Assembly: GCA_964036315.1 (NCBI GenBank)
Contig: OZ038517.1
Location: 53,720,288 to 53,784,287 of the forward strand
Direction: 5' to 3'
Length of the DNA stretch: 64,000 nucleotides
Origin: Acanthosepion esculentum
Taxonomy: Eukaryota; Mollusca; Cephalopoda; Sepiida; Sepiidae
Positions 34,951-44,816 of this stretch are shown piece by piece. Below the pieces are notes generated by a model, which did not search any database, was not told where the DNA came from, and was given only the letters and a program-made list of their open reading frames with translations. Made by a program: the position numbers and the translations under genes. How positions within the stretch are numbered: position 1 is the first letter of the stretch; each line of letters opens with the position of its first letter.

Positions 34951-34984
34951 ACGTTTCGGCCGTTGTACGCTCCGGCCTTCTTCA
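34951..34984 (-). ncRNA. Hammerhead-like ribozyme core motif
   Basis: On the minus strand: CTGAAGA (fits CUGANGA), then AGGCCG...CGGCC forming a 5-bp stem II with a roughly 10-nt loop, then GAAAC. Stems I and III are not convincingly formed by the flanks, so only the core is supported. Confidence 0.5.
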
Positions 34985-35119
34985 GGTGGTTGGAATGTCG
35001 AACTGAACCCTTCAATTCGCGCACTGGGGTAGACTGTTCTAGTTCCACGAGCCATGTTTGATGGATGTCAGTTATCAGTTATCTCCTGCTAATTTTTCCC
35101 TCTGAAAGTTCTCCACTGC

Positions 35120-35196
35120 CTTAACCGGGTATTGAACTCACACTCTTTGGGTCTGTCACTGGATCTAACCAACGCCTTTATCCACTGTGCCATGTG
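35120..35196 (-). repeat. tRNA-like segment at the centre of the inverted element
   Basis: On the minus strand, GGCACAGTGGATAAAGGCG resembles a Pol III A box and GAGTTCAATACCC a B box, about 45 nt apart. This is a tRNA-derived promoter-like module, not a folding tRNA gene. The equivalent in the second element is at 43455-43533. Confidence 0.55.
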
Positions 35197-35339
35197 TCCG
35201 GTTAAGGCAGTGGAGAACTTTCAGAGGGAAAATTAGCAGGAGATAACTGATAACTGACATCCATCAAACATGGCACGTGGAACTAGAACAGTCTACCGCA
35301 GTGATCGAAATAAAGGGTTCAGTTCGAAATTCCAACCAC

Positions 35340-35373
35340 CTGAAGAAGGCCGGAGCGTACAACGGCCGAAACG
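35340..35373 (+). ncRNA. Hammerhead-like ribozyme core motif
   Basis: Same core as on the left arm (CTGAAGA, GGCCG...CGGCC, GAAAC), here on the plus strand. The perfectly paired 5-bp stem II is retained. Activity is not established. Confidence 0.5.
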
Positions 35374-35734
35374 TTGTGACAAATATGGCGACAAAGATGA
35401 GGACAATAGTCCGACTAATGTAAATACTGTAATTTACTAAAGTATTAAAATGTGTGAGCCAATTGTAAGGAAATCCTTATTATTTTCCATTTTATAAAGT
35501 TTGAATCAATTGGCAATTAGCCGATGTTTTGCCAACCATTCCAATAAATAATACAAAAAAAAATATCAATATAAATAAAGAAAATGTATAAATTCACTTT
35601 TATGTTTAGGTTGTATTAAAATTTTAATCATCGCTTTTTAAAACAATAAACATTGCCGAAGAGTGAATTTAGTTAAATTAAGAGCGGTGTCAAGGGAAAA
35701 ACAGCTTTTGAGACTTTTTTTTTCTTCTTCTTCT

Positions 35735-35905
35735 TTTTAAGTCATATCTCTATTTTTCTCGTAGGGTTTTTCATAATTTAGTCGTGAAGCGGTCGATGTA
35801 AGAACTACCAATCTGACGTCTGAAGTATCACATCTCTGTGGTTTGGATCCGCCTTTGGAGTCCGCATGGAAACGTTAGACAAAGTATCAGTTAAAATTGA
35901 TAACT
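35735..35905 (+). repeat. Dispersed repeat D2 (copy 1)
   Basis: A roughly 165-bp block (GTAGGGTTTTTCATAATTTA, GTCGTGAAGCGGTC, GTTTGGATCCGCCTTTGGAG, GTCCGCATGGAAACGTTA) recurs nearly unchanged at 38965-39120. It is non-coding and its nature is unknown; GGTTTGGATCCG resembles a B box. Confidence 0.8.
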
Positions 35906-35999
35906 TATATTCGGAAATATTTTGCCAAAATTTCCATGTTTGCAGCTAAGTTATTTTTAAGAGAGGATAGTTGCGACCTCACATAAAGAAATAAATATG

Positions 36000-36335
36000 A
36001 AAACAATATTTTCTTCGTAAATTTATAAACATTTAGTAAATTATTAAAATGTGTGAACCAACTATAAAGAACTCCTTATTATTTACCATTTTATAAATTT
36101 GTAATCTATTGACAATTAGTTGATGTTTTATTAGCCATTCCAATGAGCAATATAATAAATAAATAGTGTTTATTATTTTCATTATCAATTCTCAAGAATA
36201 AAAAAAATATATAAAATCGCTTTCATAGGTTGAGTTTTTATTACAATTCTAATCGTCACTTTTTAAAACAACAAACATCACCAAAGAGTGACATTAGTTA
36301 AAATAATAACGCAGGTTTAAGTTTGTCAAATTAAA
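36000..36335 (-). mobile_element. Second partial copy of the long-TIR transposon
   Basis: It repeats the right half of 34521-35709 (AAACATTTAGTAAATTATT, AAAATGTGTGAACCAAC, TTATTACAATTCTAATCGTC, AAACAACAAACATCACC). It contains the empty version of the insertion site used by the element at 34861. Confidence 0.75.
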
Positions 36336-37215
36336 AAAAAAAAAAGAAGTAATCAATAAATCCTGCCATGAGATTATCCCAAACTTCTATTCATACAACA
36401 AAATTCAAAATAATTATCAGCTTCTATTTCTGAGCACTGAGAATTTGCAGCCCTCAATATTTACATGATGAAGAGAAATATATTGAAAATACTTTTAATG
36501 TTGTTAATGTCACAATGTTTCGATCATTGCACTCTTTAAAAAAAAGTGAATATTGTAGTCCTTCTTAAAATCTATATCAAAATAAGTTATAAAATAATCA
36601 TGTCTCTAAAAATTTCTTCGAGTTTATAACAGAAGTTTGCTGAAATTTTTAAAAGAATTATCAATGGTGAAAAAAGACATGCTATATGAAATTTAAGCTT
36701 CTTGAGCGTGCGTCGTCTACCTTTAAGAGAGAAAGCAAACTCTGCGTTGTTCTTTTCTTTAAGTTTTTTAATTTCGAAATTATTTTGGTACATTTCGATT
36801 TGGGGGAAAATAGCTGCGTTTGTTTTTTCATCCAAAACCAATAAAGGAGTTTCCTTCCAAATTCCGAGAAGTGTATTTAGAGCCTACCTGTAGGTTATTT
36901 AAATGGAGCGGGGGTTCGGATTTAATTTTCAGAGTCAACGAACAGCTGCTGCAGGAACCCAGGTCTCCCTGGTCCAGAATGGAAAACAACTCAGAAGAAA
37001 TTTGACAACCACCAGACGAGAATTGAAAGGAACTTCAAAGTCGCTCCCCATCAAGGAAAAGTTTCAAACTGGTGTACTTGATCTATCTATTCTTCGCTGT
37101 TACCACAACTTTGCTTCGAAAATTGTACCAATTCTTTGAAAAACTATTCAAACAATTATTTCTCTTTTCTTCGTTTTATGTAATTACCTTTTCTGAGGAT
37201 CTTCTTATCAGGGGC
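36336..37215. other. Unassigned region
   Basis: AT-rich region with short overlapping frames on both strands (36587-36841 minus, 36702-37139 plus). No domain is recognised and there is no repeat match within the window. Confidence 0.4.
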
Positions 37216-37219
37216 AGCG

Positions 37220-37695
37220 TGTAGCGGATCGTGGGGATGAAGATGTGAAGAGATATCAGAAATGGTTAAAATTTCCTGCTAGCCGGTCCAACTACATGAG
37301 AATGTTGGGGTTTAATTAAGTCCAAAGAAGACAAAGAAAACAAACAAGTCCGATATACATGGGTAAACAAATATATATTAATAACGAGTTACACAAAGAC
37401 ATGAACAGTTACGTAGAGTTTGTATGGAGAAATTATGTGCGTGTGTTGTAAGTGTTCGTACGTACGTGTATTGATCTTAGCGCGTTTCTAGAATTTGGGA
37501 AACGCTGTATCTGTGAGAGGTCACAGATTGGCCTAAGTTCAAAAAGAGAGATTTTATCTCGCCTCCGCGCGAAGTAGCGGCCCAAGGTCTGAGTCGAAAA
37601 AGAGAGAGCGACGAAGGGTCAGCCAGTATTTATAGCCAGGGGAGGGAGACCCCTGATGAAGGATTAAGGAAACTGAGGAGGAGCTAACTCCGACA
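37220..37695 (-). mobile_element. Solo LTR, copy 1
   Basis: On the minus strand it reads TGTCGGAGTTAGCTCC ... CCGCTACA, with TG...CA termini, and is flanked by a 4-bp duplication AGCG (37216-37219 and 37696-37699). A second copy lies at 54366-54896 on the plus strand with its own 4-bp duplication. Internal sequence has a TATAAATACTGGC promoter-like element. No internal coding region is attached, so it is a solo LTR of an element family with 4-bp target duplications. Confidence 0.85.
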
Positions 37696-37699
37696 AGCG

Positions 37700-38033
37700 C
37701 GTCTTACACCCGATGAGGGGTGGGGACGTTTTAGGGTGCCCCGTCGTGGTGTGTACTACGCAGGAACCCCCGACGAGTGCGTATTATGCAGGAACCCAAA
37801 AGGGCTAGTTTCAGCAGGGTTTTTTCTTTTTTTACCGGTGCTTACTACCCTGAACCTCTTAAGCGCGTGGGGGCCTCATGCCTACTGGGGGGTTGGGAGG
37901 CAGAAGTGCTAATTTCAGTAGCGATTAGTTTTTTCAATTGTAATTTTCTTTCTGAAGAGTTCTTTTTAAATCAATTAAGAGGTAATATATCGGTAAAATC
38001 ATTTTTATTCCGAGATCATCCACTAAGGTGAAT

Positions 38034-38035
<2 letters not shown>
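37700..38035. other. Unassigned region
   Basis: A GC-richer block (37700-37920) with repeated GCAGGAACCC steps (37760 and 37789), then AT-rich DNA leading to a microsatellite. No feature is identified. Confidence 0.4.

Positions 38036-38104
<69 letters not shown>
38036..38104. repeat. (TA)n microsatellite
   Basis: About 34 TA units without interruption. Confidence 0.98.
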
Positions 38105-38106
<2 letters not shown>

Positions 38107-38964
38107 CTAATAGTAATGCTAAGTACACGGCTAGAAATTAAAATAAAATATCTAGTCCCTATTTTTTTACATTTCTAGAAAGATAAAACTGAGAAAATGA
38201 TCGCTTAAAAAATAAAAATGTTTAAAGATTTCAACACATGAAAAATTTTCACGAAAACTAAAATACTGTTTTTAAAAATCATTTTTTAAGACAATCCCGT
38301 TTGTGTTGTGTTGGAATCTTTGTAAAACATTTTTTTCCGTGGAGATGCGTCGGCAATTAACCTTTATAGAAATGTAAAAATTTGCAACTTAAACATTTTA
38401 TTGGTGTCAAATTTAATCATGAAAATATTGGTGTTTATTACAAAAGAATAACATTTTCTCAGATTTTTTTAAATAAGAAACCTATTCATTATAAAAGTAA
38501 ATAATTAATGAATATGTATATGAAATTTTCATTTAAACTGAATAATTCCCTGAATGTTGGTAATTTGATAAACGGTGCTCTTCCCCCTCAATTTTCCTTC
38601 AAGGTTGTGTGACCCCCAGGTTGGCAATTATTGAATTATTCAGTAGTGAGGGGAGCCCTGTATCAAAGTTTCGGTGGGGGAGACCCTAGCGCCTCTTATG
38701 CTTCTTCTGCAGCATTAGAATTTTAATTGTAAAAAAAAAGCGTATTTCATTTACATGGCTCATTTTTTATAATTATTATAAAAATGATCTATATAAATGA
38801 AATATATAATATACATATTATTGGCTAACGTTTGGCACGCAATGCACTTAATTTGTGCAGTTCTTTCATTTTATATGTTAACAATAAAATTATCGTCTGT
38901 TCAGGTCGTATCGTCTGTGGCCATATAAAAATTGAATGTTACTCAAACATTTGTTTGGACTATT
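38105..38964. other. AT-rich unassigned region
   Basis: No coding or repeat signal recognised. Confidence 0.45.
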
Positions 38965-39120
38965 TTTCTCGTAGGGTTTTTCATAATTTAGTCGTGAAGC
39001 GGTCAGTGTAAGAATTACCAAGCTGACGTCTAAAGAATCACTTCTCTGCGGTTTGGATCCGCCTTTGGAGTCCGCATGGAAACGTTATACAAAGTATCAG
39101 TTAAAATTGAAAACATATTC
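38965..39120 (+). repeat. Dispersed repeat D2 (copy 2)
   Basis: Near-identical to 35735-35905 in the same orientation, ending in a T-rich run instead of the downstream sequence of copy 1. The shared boundaries suggest one mobile or duplicated unit. Confidence 0.8.
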
Positions 39121-39676
39121 GGAAAAATTTTCTTCTTTTCTTTTTTTTTTTTTTTTTTCAAACAATATATAAAAACATTATTCAAAGAAAAACACATTTT
39201 CTCAACAATTCCATTTAAAAAAATATTCTTCTTCTATTCATCCCTCACATCCTTCTTATTCCCCTCCTCCTCCATCTTCTTGTTCGTTTTTTTAAAATTC
39301 AATATTTGACCTAGAGATGTGTTTCAAAGTCAGTTAATAAATTCAAAGATTAATTAACTGGATTTTGTAGAGGTAGTGTTATTTTTTACTTAAGACCTAA
39401 TGAAAATAACGTTTATTAACGCACGGTAGCCTGTGTTCATAGACAAAAACTATATAACTTCAAACTTAAAAAGCGCGCGAAAAATTAGAAATAAAAATTA
39501 GAGAAGTAGTGCAATAAACAAGAAATTGGTGTTTATGTTTAAAAATAAATTTTCTTTCACCTTGCTTATATAACCAATAGTTTAAGAATATATTTTTTTA
39601 ATTCTATACACTTTTATTAAACTTAATAGAATCTATAGTTTTATTTTTAATCATTTAAAAATAGTTTTTTGTTTCT

Positions 39677-39922
39677 TTAGCTAAATGATACTTTTATAGA
39701 ATCGTCCATATCTTTCCACTGACCCCCGTTAAAAATAGACTCTTCCATAAGAATTAGCTTCAACCAATCAACACCACACATTGTGAAACTTGTCTTGTTA
39801 TTGGTCGAGACGACCCCAGAATGTGTATCCATGGACAAAAATCTGTTTTTAACGCTAATTTCGCCGGAGCCTACTTTGACTTCCCAAAGTAAATAAAAAG
39901 AACGAATTTCAGTCCAATTCAC
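39677..39922 (-). other. Orphan ORF of 81 codons, unknown
   Basis: It reads MNWTEIRSFYLLWEVKVGSG ... GGQWKDMDDSIKVSFS. Composition is protein-like and non-repetitive, unlike the AT-rich neighbourhood (39300-40600, in which nothing else is recognised). I know no matching family. It could be an exon remnant or chance. Confidence 0.2.
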
Positions 39923-40789
39923 CAGTCAGTAATTCGCCTTCAGAGAGATTTCACACAGATCCACGCGTGTCTACATTTTGACTTAAGAACTTTTCGCCCG
40001 TCAACACCTGACTCAACTACCAACCTCTTTCTATCTCTCTCTAGACCCATTATTACAGCTTTCTTAAAAAGTGTTAATTACACTACAAAACACAAATTGT
40101 AATTTTAGCATAAGACAAAAGAAAATACAGTCCAGGGTGAACAACTCTGTCAGAACAAGAACAAACAAAACCAACTTAAATCTCACATGCATTACTTTCT
40201 AATTTACCTCCCGATAAATTTTCCTTTCGTATTACATGTGAACATTTTCTCAACCAAAGAACATTGCTGAACTTTAATTCATTTAATATTCTTGCTGCAA
40301 ACTTCGTCAACTTGCATATAATCAAAACACAAACTTTTCTCTATTTGTAAAAATTGTATATAAATGTTCGATATTTTCTCGTTGAATGCACATCCACCGT
40401 TGTTTCTTGTTCATTTTGCATTGAGTTTTATTCGACTTGTACGTCTATGCTTTTATTTGTTGTGATTAATGTGAAGAACATGCTTTCAAATTCATCACTC
40501 TAGTAACAAAAAACCTTCTGATTTCACACTCAATTCATAGCAATCCCAACACTTTTGAGTTTTATTTTATTTTATTTTTTTTTTTGCTGTTGTTATTTTC
40601 TTACATATTTCATGCCATAAAATATATAATTGTGCCCAATATAATCTTTAAAAAACAATAATTCTGAATTTAAGAAAATGTATTTGTGGATTATCCCATT
40701 TGAAAAAAACGTCGGTAGGAGGTCACTCCTTAAGCCTATCAAACGACGTGTATTTCTCTCCCTAGCCTCTTTTTCATTGATTTTGTTTA
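39923..40789. other. AT-rich unassigned region
   Basis: No feature recognised. Confidence 0.45.
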
Positions 40790-41445
40790 GCGGCATATCA
40801 ACACCTCTATGGGTTATTTTATGCCAAGATCTAAATATTTTGCACGTAATTTTATACTTTCATGATAAACGTACGTTTTTCAGATATATAGTTTGTAGAT
40901 AATCTATTGTAGGATTTATTGTTCATTGATTTTGATTAACAGCATATCAACACCTCTATGGGTTATTTTATGCCAAAATCAAAATATATTGCACGTAATT
41001 TTATGGCTTCAACTAAATATATACTGAACACAATTGTATGCCTTCAACTACAGATAAAATGGATTGTTGGTCATTTTGCTATAAAATGCATCGTTAGTAA
41101 TTCTACAATAAAATGTATTCATGGTCATTTTCCTTAAGAAATGTAATCTTGGTCATTTTACTATAAGTATGTATTGTTGGTAATTTTTGATATAAAATGT
41201 TTTGCTGATATTTTAACTATAAATATGTATTTTTATACTTTCAGTGTTTGTTTTTGTTTGGGGGTTCACTATTTGCCCATAGCTGGGACCCTGACAGGTG
41301 CTACCACTCTGGATCAGGCTGAACCTGGGAACAACACCAGATAAGAGAAGATTCCACGCTTTTCAAAACCTTCAATCTCCTGATAAGAGACCTTGCTGCC
41401 GGATGTAGTTTTTCGTCATACCCAGGACTAGATCACTAAATGACC
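40790..41445 (+). repeat. Dispersed repeat family D1 (copy 3, longest)
   Basis: Two copies of GCATATCAACACCTCTATGG followed by GTTATTTTATGCC (40793 and 40943) lead into about seven irregular subrepeats of a TGTATTGTTGGTCATTTTAC type (41055-41230). Then comes the D1 core (TTGCCCATAGCTGGGACCC, GTGCTACCACTC, GATGTAGTTTTTCGTCATAC). It shows the most complete order of this family in the window. Confidence 0.7.
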
Positions 41446-41924
41446 TGTAAGGTGTTGATATGCTTTTAAACAAACAAACAAACCATTTTCGGCATTAAAT
41501 GATTCAATGGGTTGATGGTATCTCATAAAACAAAGCAAACCAAACCAAATTTGGTGTATCACGTCTATCGGCCTGTGCACTCGAGAAATCCTAATAAAAT
41601 TCACCGGCAGGTAAAATAGAACCTTTCTTGCTGCCGAGCGGTCAAAAACACTGGATCAAATCCGATAGACATAATGAACGCTGTTGAATAAATAAAGATG
41701 AGTTACCTATTTCAAATACGAAGTATCCACTATAATAGCGTTAGAAGGAATAAAAATGTCGGGTTAAAAATTAATCCATTGATTCTTAAGAAATACAGGT
41801 TGTTTTGTTCGGGATAAATTTGAGTTTTTTGTAAAAGCGAAACAAGTTAATATCTAAGCCCCAAATCAATTTATTGGAAAAATAGAAAAGTGGAATACAG
41901 ATTATAATAACCAAAAGACAATTC
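41446..41924. other. Unassigned region
   Basis: Nothing recognised apart from scattered simple sequence (CAAACAAACAAACC at 41470). Confidence 0.4.
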
Positions 41925-43130
41925 ACTCAAAAAAGTCACGTACCATGGTATCTACCACGGCCTTGATAAGACTCCGGAATCTGGCACACGTGGGCTTTAC
42001 GGTGTCACTGGAGAGAGCCTCAAACGCCTTGTTAATCCAGTCGATCAGCTGAGCCTTGATTTTACGGGCAGTGGTGTTGGTGTCTTTCTCATCTGAGACA
42101 CACTCATAATAATCCATAGGATTACAATCAGAGGAGTTAAGGGACCAGACGTTGGGAGCTGGTGAAGTTGTAAAAATTATCTGACAAACACTTCTGACTC
42201 TTCCTGGAGGCGTGACAGGGAACCGAATATTGCAGCCACACATATGGTCTTTCACCAGTTACCCTTCTCCAATCAAGGCTTGACCACGGTATTCAGCAAC
42301 TCCATATAGCCATCCAATTTGAGCCTGAGACTTGTTTAAAGATATGAGGTGGCAGAACATCACCCTCACTGAAGACACATTCAAAAACTATCACAGTTTG
42401 GGGAAACTTGGGCTTCATGACACGAGGAACGTTATATGGATTGTAAGCAAATCATCTGTTGTCCTAGGTGTTGTGCAGCTGATCCTGACAAAGATTCATC
42501 AGAGAAGAACCAGATTGTCCCTGGATAAAAAGGATGTTTCATTTTGTTTAGGAGTTTCTTTAGCTTTGTCAGACTGTTTTCTGAAAGAAGTTGACATTTA
42601 CACCTCTTATTACTGGTAGCGGAGGTCCCGATTGAAGGCCAGCTTCATGGTGGAAATTGCAACACCCATTTCCCGCACCAAAGCTCGCATTCGCTTCCCT
42701 GGGTCTTTCATCACTTTCTCCTTCAGTTGTTGGATGACTTCTGGTGTACGGAGGCAATCAGAACGTCTGCTTTGTTCTTTGCTACAAACTACCGTATCGT
42801 AGTCATGGATGCATTTCTCTGTTCCACGTGTTTTTGTTTTCACGGTGTTCAAAGAGCATCGAACTGCTGTCATGATTGCTGCATTTTGATACCCGGCACG
42901 AATCATCGTGATGCAAGTTACCCTTTTCCAATATTCGGGTGGATTCAGTTAACTTCGACACCTCTAAAACTGTAGTGATTTCACGGCGTTCAAAGAGCAT
43001 CGAACAGCTGTCATGATTGCTGCATTTTGATACCCGGCACGAATCATCGTGATGCAGGTTACCCTTTTCCAATATTCGGGTGGCTTCCACTCGTCCATGT
43101 CAGTTAACTTCGACACCTCGAAAACTGTAG
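41925..43130 (-). mobile_element. Tc1/mariner-type transposase, dead copy with internal duplication
   Basis: Minus-strand pieces run from the N terminus (PPEYWKRVTCITMIRAGYQNA, HTH region, 43080-43000) through CSKEQSRRSDCLRTPEVIQQLKEK and MRALVREMGVAISTMKLAFNRD (42780-42630). A damaged catalytic core follows (GTIWFF-like, YMELLNTVVKPW, 42510-42270). The C-terminal part has SLNSSDCNPMDYYECV with the third Asp region (42145-42100), then DTVKPTCARFRSLIKAVVD (42010-41950). It is frameshifted throughout the middle. The N-terminal segment is present twice as a 141-bp tandem duplication (42840-43120). Confidence 0.85.
42840..43122. repeat. 141-bp tandem duplication inside the transposase
   Basis: GTTCAAAGAGCATCGAAC occurs at 42847 and 42988, and TCATGATTGCTGCATTTTG and CCCTTTTCCAATATTCGGG repeat with the same 141-bp offset. 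Few differences separate the units. Confidence 0.93.
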
Positions 43131-43288
43131 TGATCACAATGCCGTTCACTGTTTACAGATATTTCAAACCAATTTGAAAAAATAAAAACATTAGAGTCTG
43201 TCAAATTTAGCCCGAAGACCCTGTACGTAACACTATTTACATCGCTCAGACTATCATCCTCATCTTTGTTGCCATATTTATCACAACG

Positions 43289-43320
43289 TTTCGGCCGTTG
43301 TACGCTCCGGTCTTCTTCAG
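43289..43320 (-). ncRNA. Hammerhead-like ribozyme core motif
   Basis: Minus strand CTGAAGA, GACCG...CGGCC (one G-T/C mismatch change in stem II) and GAAAC. A slightly decayed version of the motif at 34951. Confidence 0.45.
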
Positions 43321-43566
43321 ATGGTTGGAATGTCGAACCGAACACTTTATTTCGCTCGCTGGGGTAGACTGTTCTAGTTCCACGTGCCATGTCTAATGGA
43401 TGTCAGTTATCAGTTATCTCCTGTTAATTACCCTCTCAATGTTCTCAAAAACGCCTTAACCAGGTATTGAACTCACACTCTTTGGTCCTGTCACTGGATC
43501 TACCTAACGCCTTTATCCACTATGCCATGTGTCTTTGAGGGCATCTGTGTATGAATTTCTGACCAC

Positions 43567-43600
43567 CTGAAGAAGGCCGGAGCGTACCACGACCGAAACG
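43567..43600 (+). ncRNA. Hammerhead-like ribozyme core motif
   Basis: CTGAAGA, GGCCG...CGACC and GAAAC on the right arm of the second inverted element. Stem II has lost one pair. Confidence 0.42.
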
Positions 43601-43710
43601 TTGTGATAAATATGGCAACAAAGATGGTGATGATGATAGTCAGAGCAATGTAAATAGTGTACATAATACCTCAGCTCAGAAATATAGACAGATCTGACCC
43701 TGTACGTAAC

Positions 43711-44394
43711 ATAATATTTTATTTAATTCCTGACTTTGTCAATTACCACCGGTCATTGTGTGTGTGAGGTCCTGGGCACCCATCCGATACGTTAACCTTA
43801 CATTCTTGTGTACGAACTCTAAGTGACTCTGGTGCCGCTGAAGTGGGTGTTCATCTGTCTACCTCTTAAACGGTTTTTTTTCTCACATTGCATGTCCAGC
43901 TAGGCCGACACCTGTTTACCTGACCTGTTGGTACTGACATCGGGTGATTCGTCGATCTCATCCACCGGTCAGGAAGACATCTACCCAGGCTTCTGTTTAC
44001 ACTTTGTTGTAATCATAGACAAAATATTTTAAAGTTTTCCTAGTTTGTTTTATGAAACGTTGTCGCTAATATTTTTCATTTACTAGTTTTATCGTTCTTT
44101 TTATTTTTGTTAGATGTCAACGGTTAAGTTTTAATGTCTTGCATCAAGTATTCAAGCACGATGAATAGGAAAAATGTTTCCGACAACAGTTGAACAATCA
44201 AGGTATATAACAATAGAATTCTGTCATGCAGGTGCATCGCTTTACCAACTAGGAAACATATTCCTATTTAGTCTTATAATTGCAGTATCTATTATCTGAT
44301 TTTGTTCTACGGTATATTGTTTGTTTACATCAAGAAATAGTAATAACCGTAATATCTTGTGAAAATTTCTGAGATAAAGCGTTGTGAATTATTT
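43711..44394. other. Unassigned region
   Basis: No element or coding signal recognised. Confidence 0.4.
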
Positions 44395-44816
44395 TTTACA
44401 CATATTTCTTTCATCTTATTTCTCTTACTTTTTATCGCAACTGCCAGATTGTTAAGTAGTATTAGATGTAATAGTAATCGAATATCTTCGCTGAAGCTTT
44501 GTCGATTATCATTCATTTTTGACTAGTATTTCTTTCATCTTATTTCTCTTGCTTTTCATCGCAACTGCCAGATTGTTAAGTAGTATTAGATGTAATAGTA
44601 ATCGAATATCTTAGCTGAAGCCTTGTCGATTATCATTCATTTTTGACTAGTATTTCTTTCATCTTATTTCTCTTGCTTTTTTTCGCAACTGCCAGATTGT
44701 TAAGTAGTATTAGATGTAATAGTAATCGAATATCTTAGCTGAAGCCTTGTCGATTATTATTCATTTTTGACTAGTATTTCTTTCATCTTATTTCTCTTGC
44801 TTTTTTTTTTGCAAGT
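44395..44816 (+). repeat. 124-bp tandem repeat
   Basis: GACTAGTATTTCTTTCATC recurs at 44521, 44645 and 44769, exactly 124 bp apart, with an older diverged unit from about 44395. Units contain CGCAACTGCCAGATTG and AGTAATCGAATATCTT. There are about 3.4 copies with high identity. Confidence 0.95.

Larger units (their letters stand above)
34861..35431. mobile_element. Inverted-arm Penelope-type non-autonomous element (copy 1)
   Basis: It is flanked by an 11-bp direct repeat, ATTTACTAAAG (34850-34860 and 35432-35442). The related transposon copy near 36022-36045 shows the uninterrupted site. The left arm (34894-35132) and right arm (35194-35431) are inverted copies. A 33-nt tail (34861-34893) exists only on the left. 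The centre is a tRNA-like segment. Each arm contains a hammerhead-like motif and a short open frame starting MARGTRTVY. A one-sided tail of about 30-40 nt and variable target duplications are known features of Penelope-like elements, hence the assignment, which is inference since no RT is present. Confidence 0.65.
34521..35709. mobile_element. Long-TIR DNA transposon/MITE carrying a nested insertion
   Basis: The left terminal region (34521-34640: TTTTCCCTTGACACCGCT, AAAAAGTGATGATTAGAAT, AAACCTAAACATATGA) is inverted at the right end (35590-35709). Inner parts are also related to the copies at 36000-36335 and 54176-55259. No transposase is present. A 571-bp Penelope-type element is inserted at 34861-35431; without it the element would be roughly 610 bp. 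The superfamily is not determined. Confidence 0.75.
43232..43695. mobile_element. Inverted-arm Penelope-type non-autonomous element (copy 2)
   Basis: It is flanked by a 15-bp direct repeat GACCCTGTACGTAAC (43217-43231 and 43696-43710). The left arm (43232-43440) matches the minus-strand arm of the element at 34861, including the MARGTRTVY frame. The right arm (43556-43659) repeats its distal half in inverted orientation. A 36-nt tail (43660-43695, including CAGAAATATAGACAG) is present only on the right. The tRNA-like centre lies at 43455-43533. Mirror-image tail placement compared with copy 1 supports a common mechanism. Confidence 0.65.
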
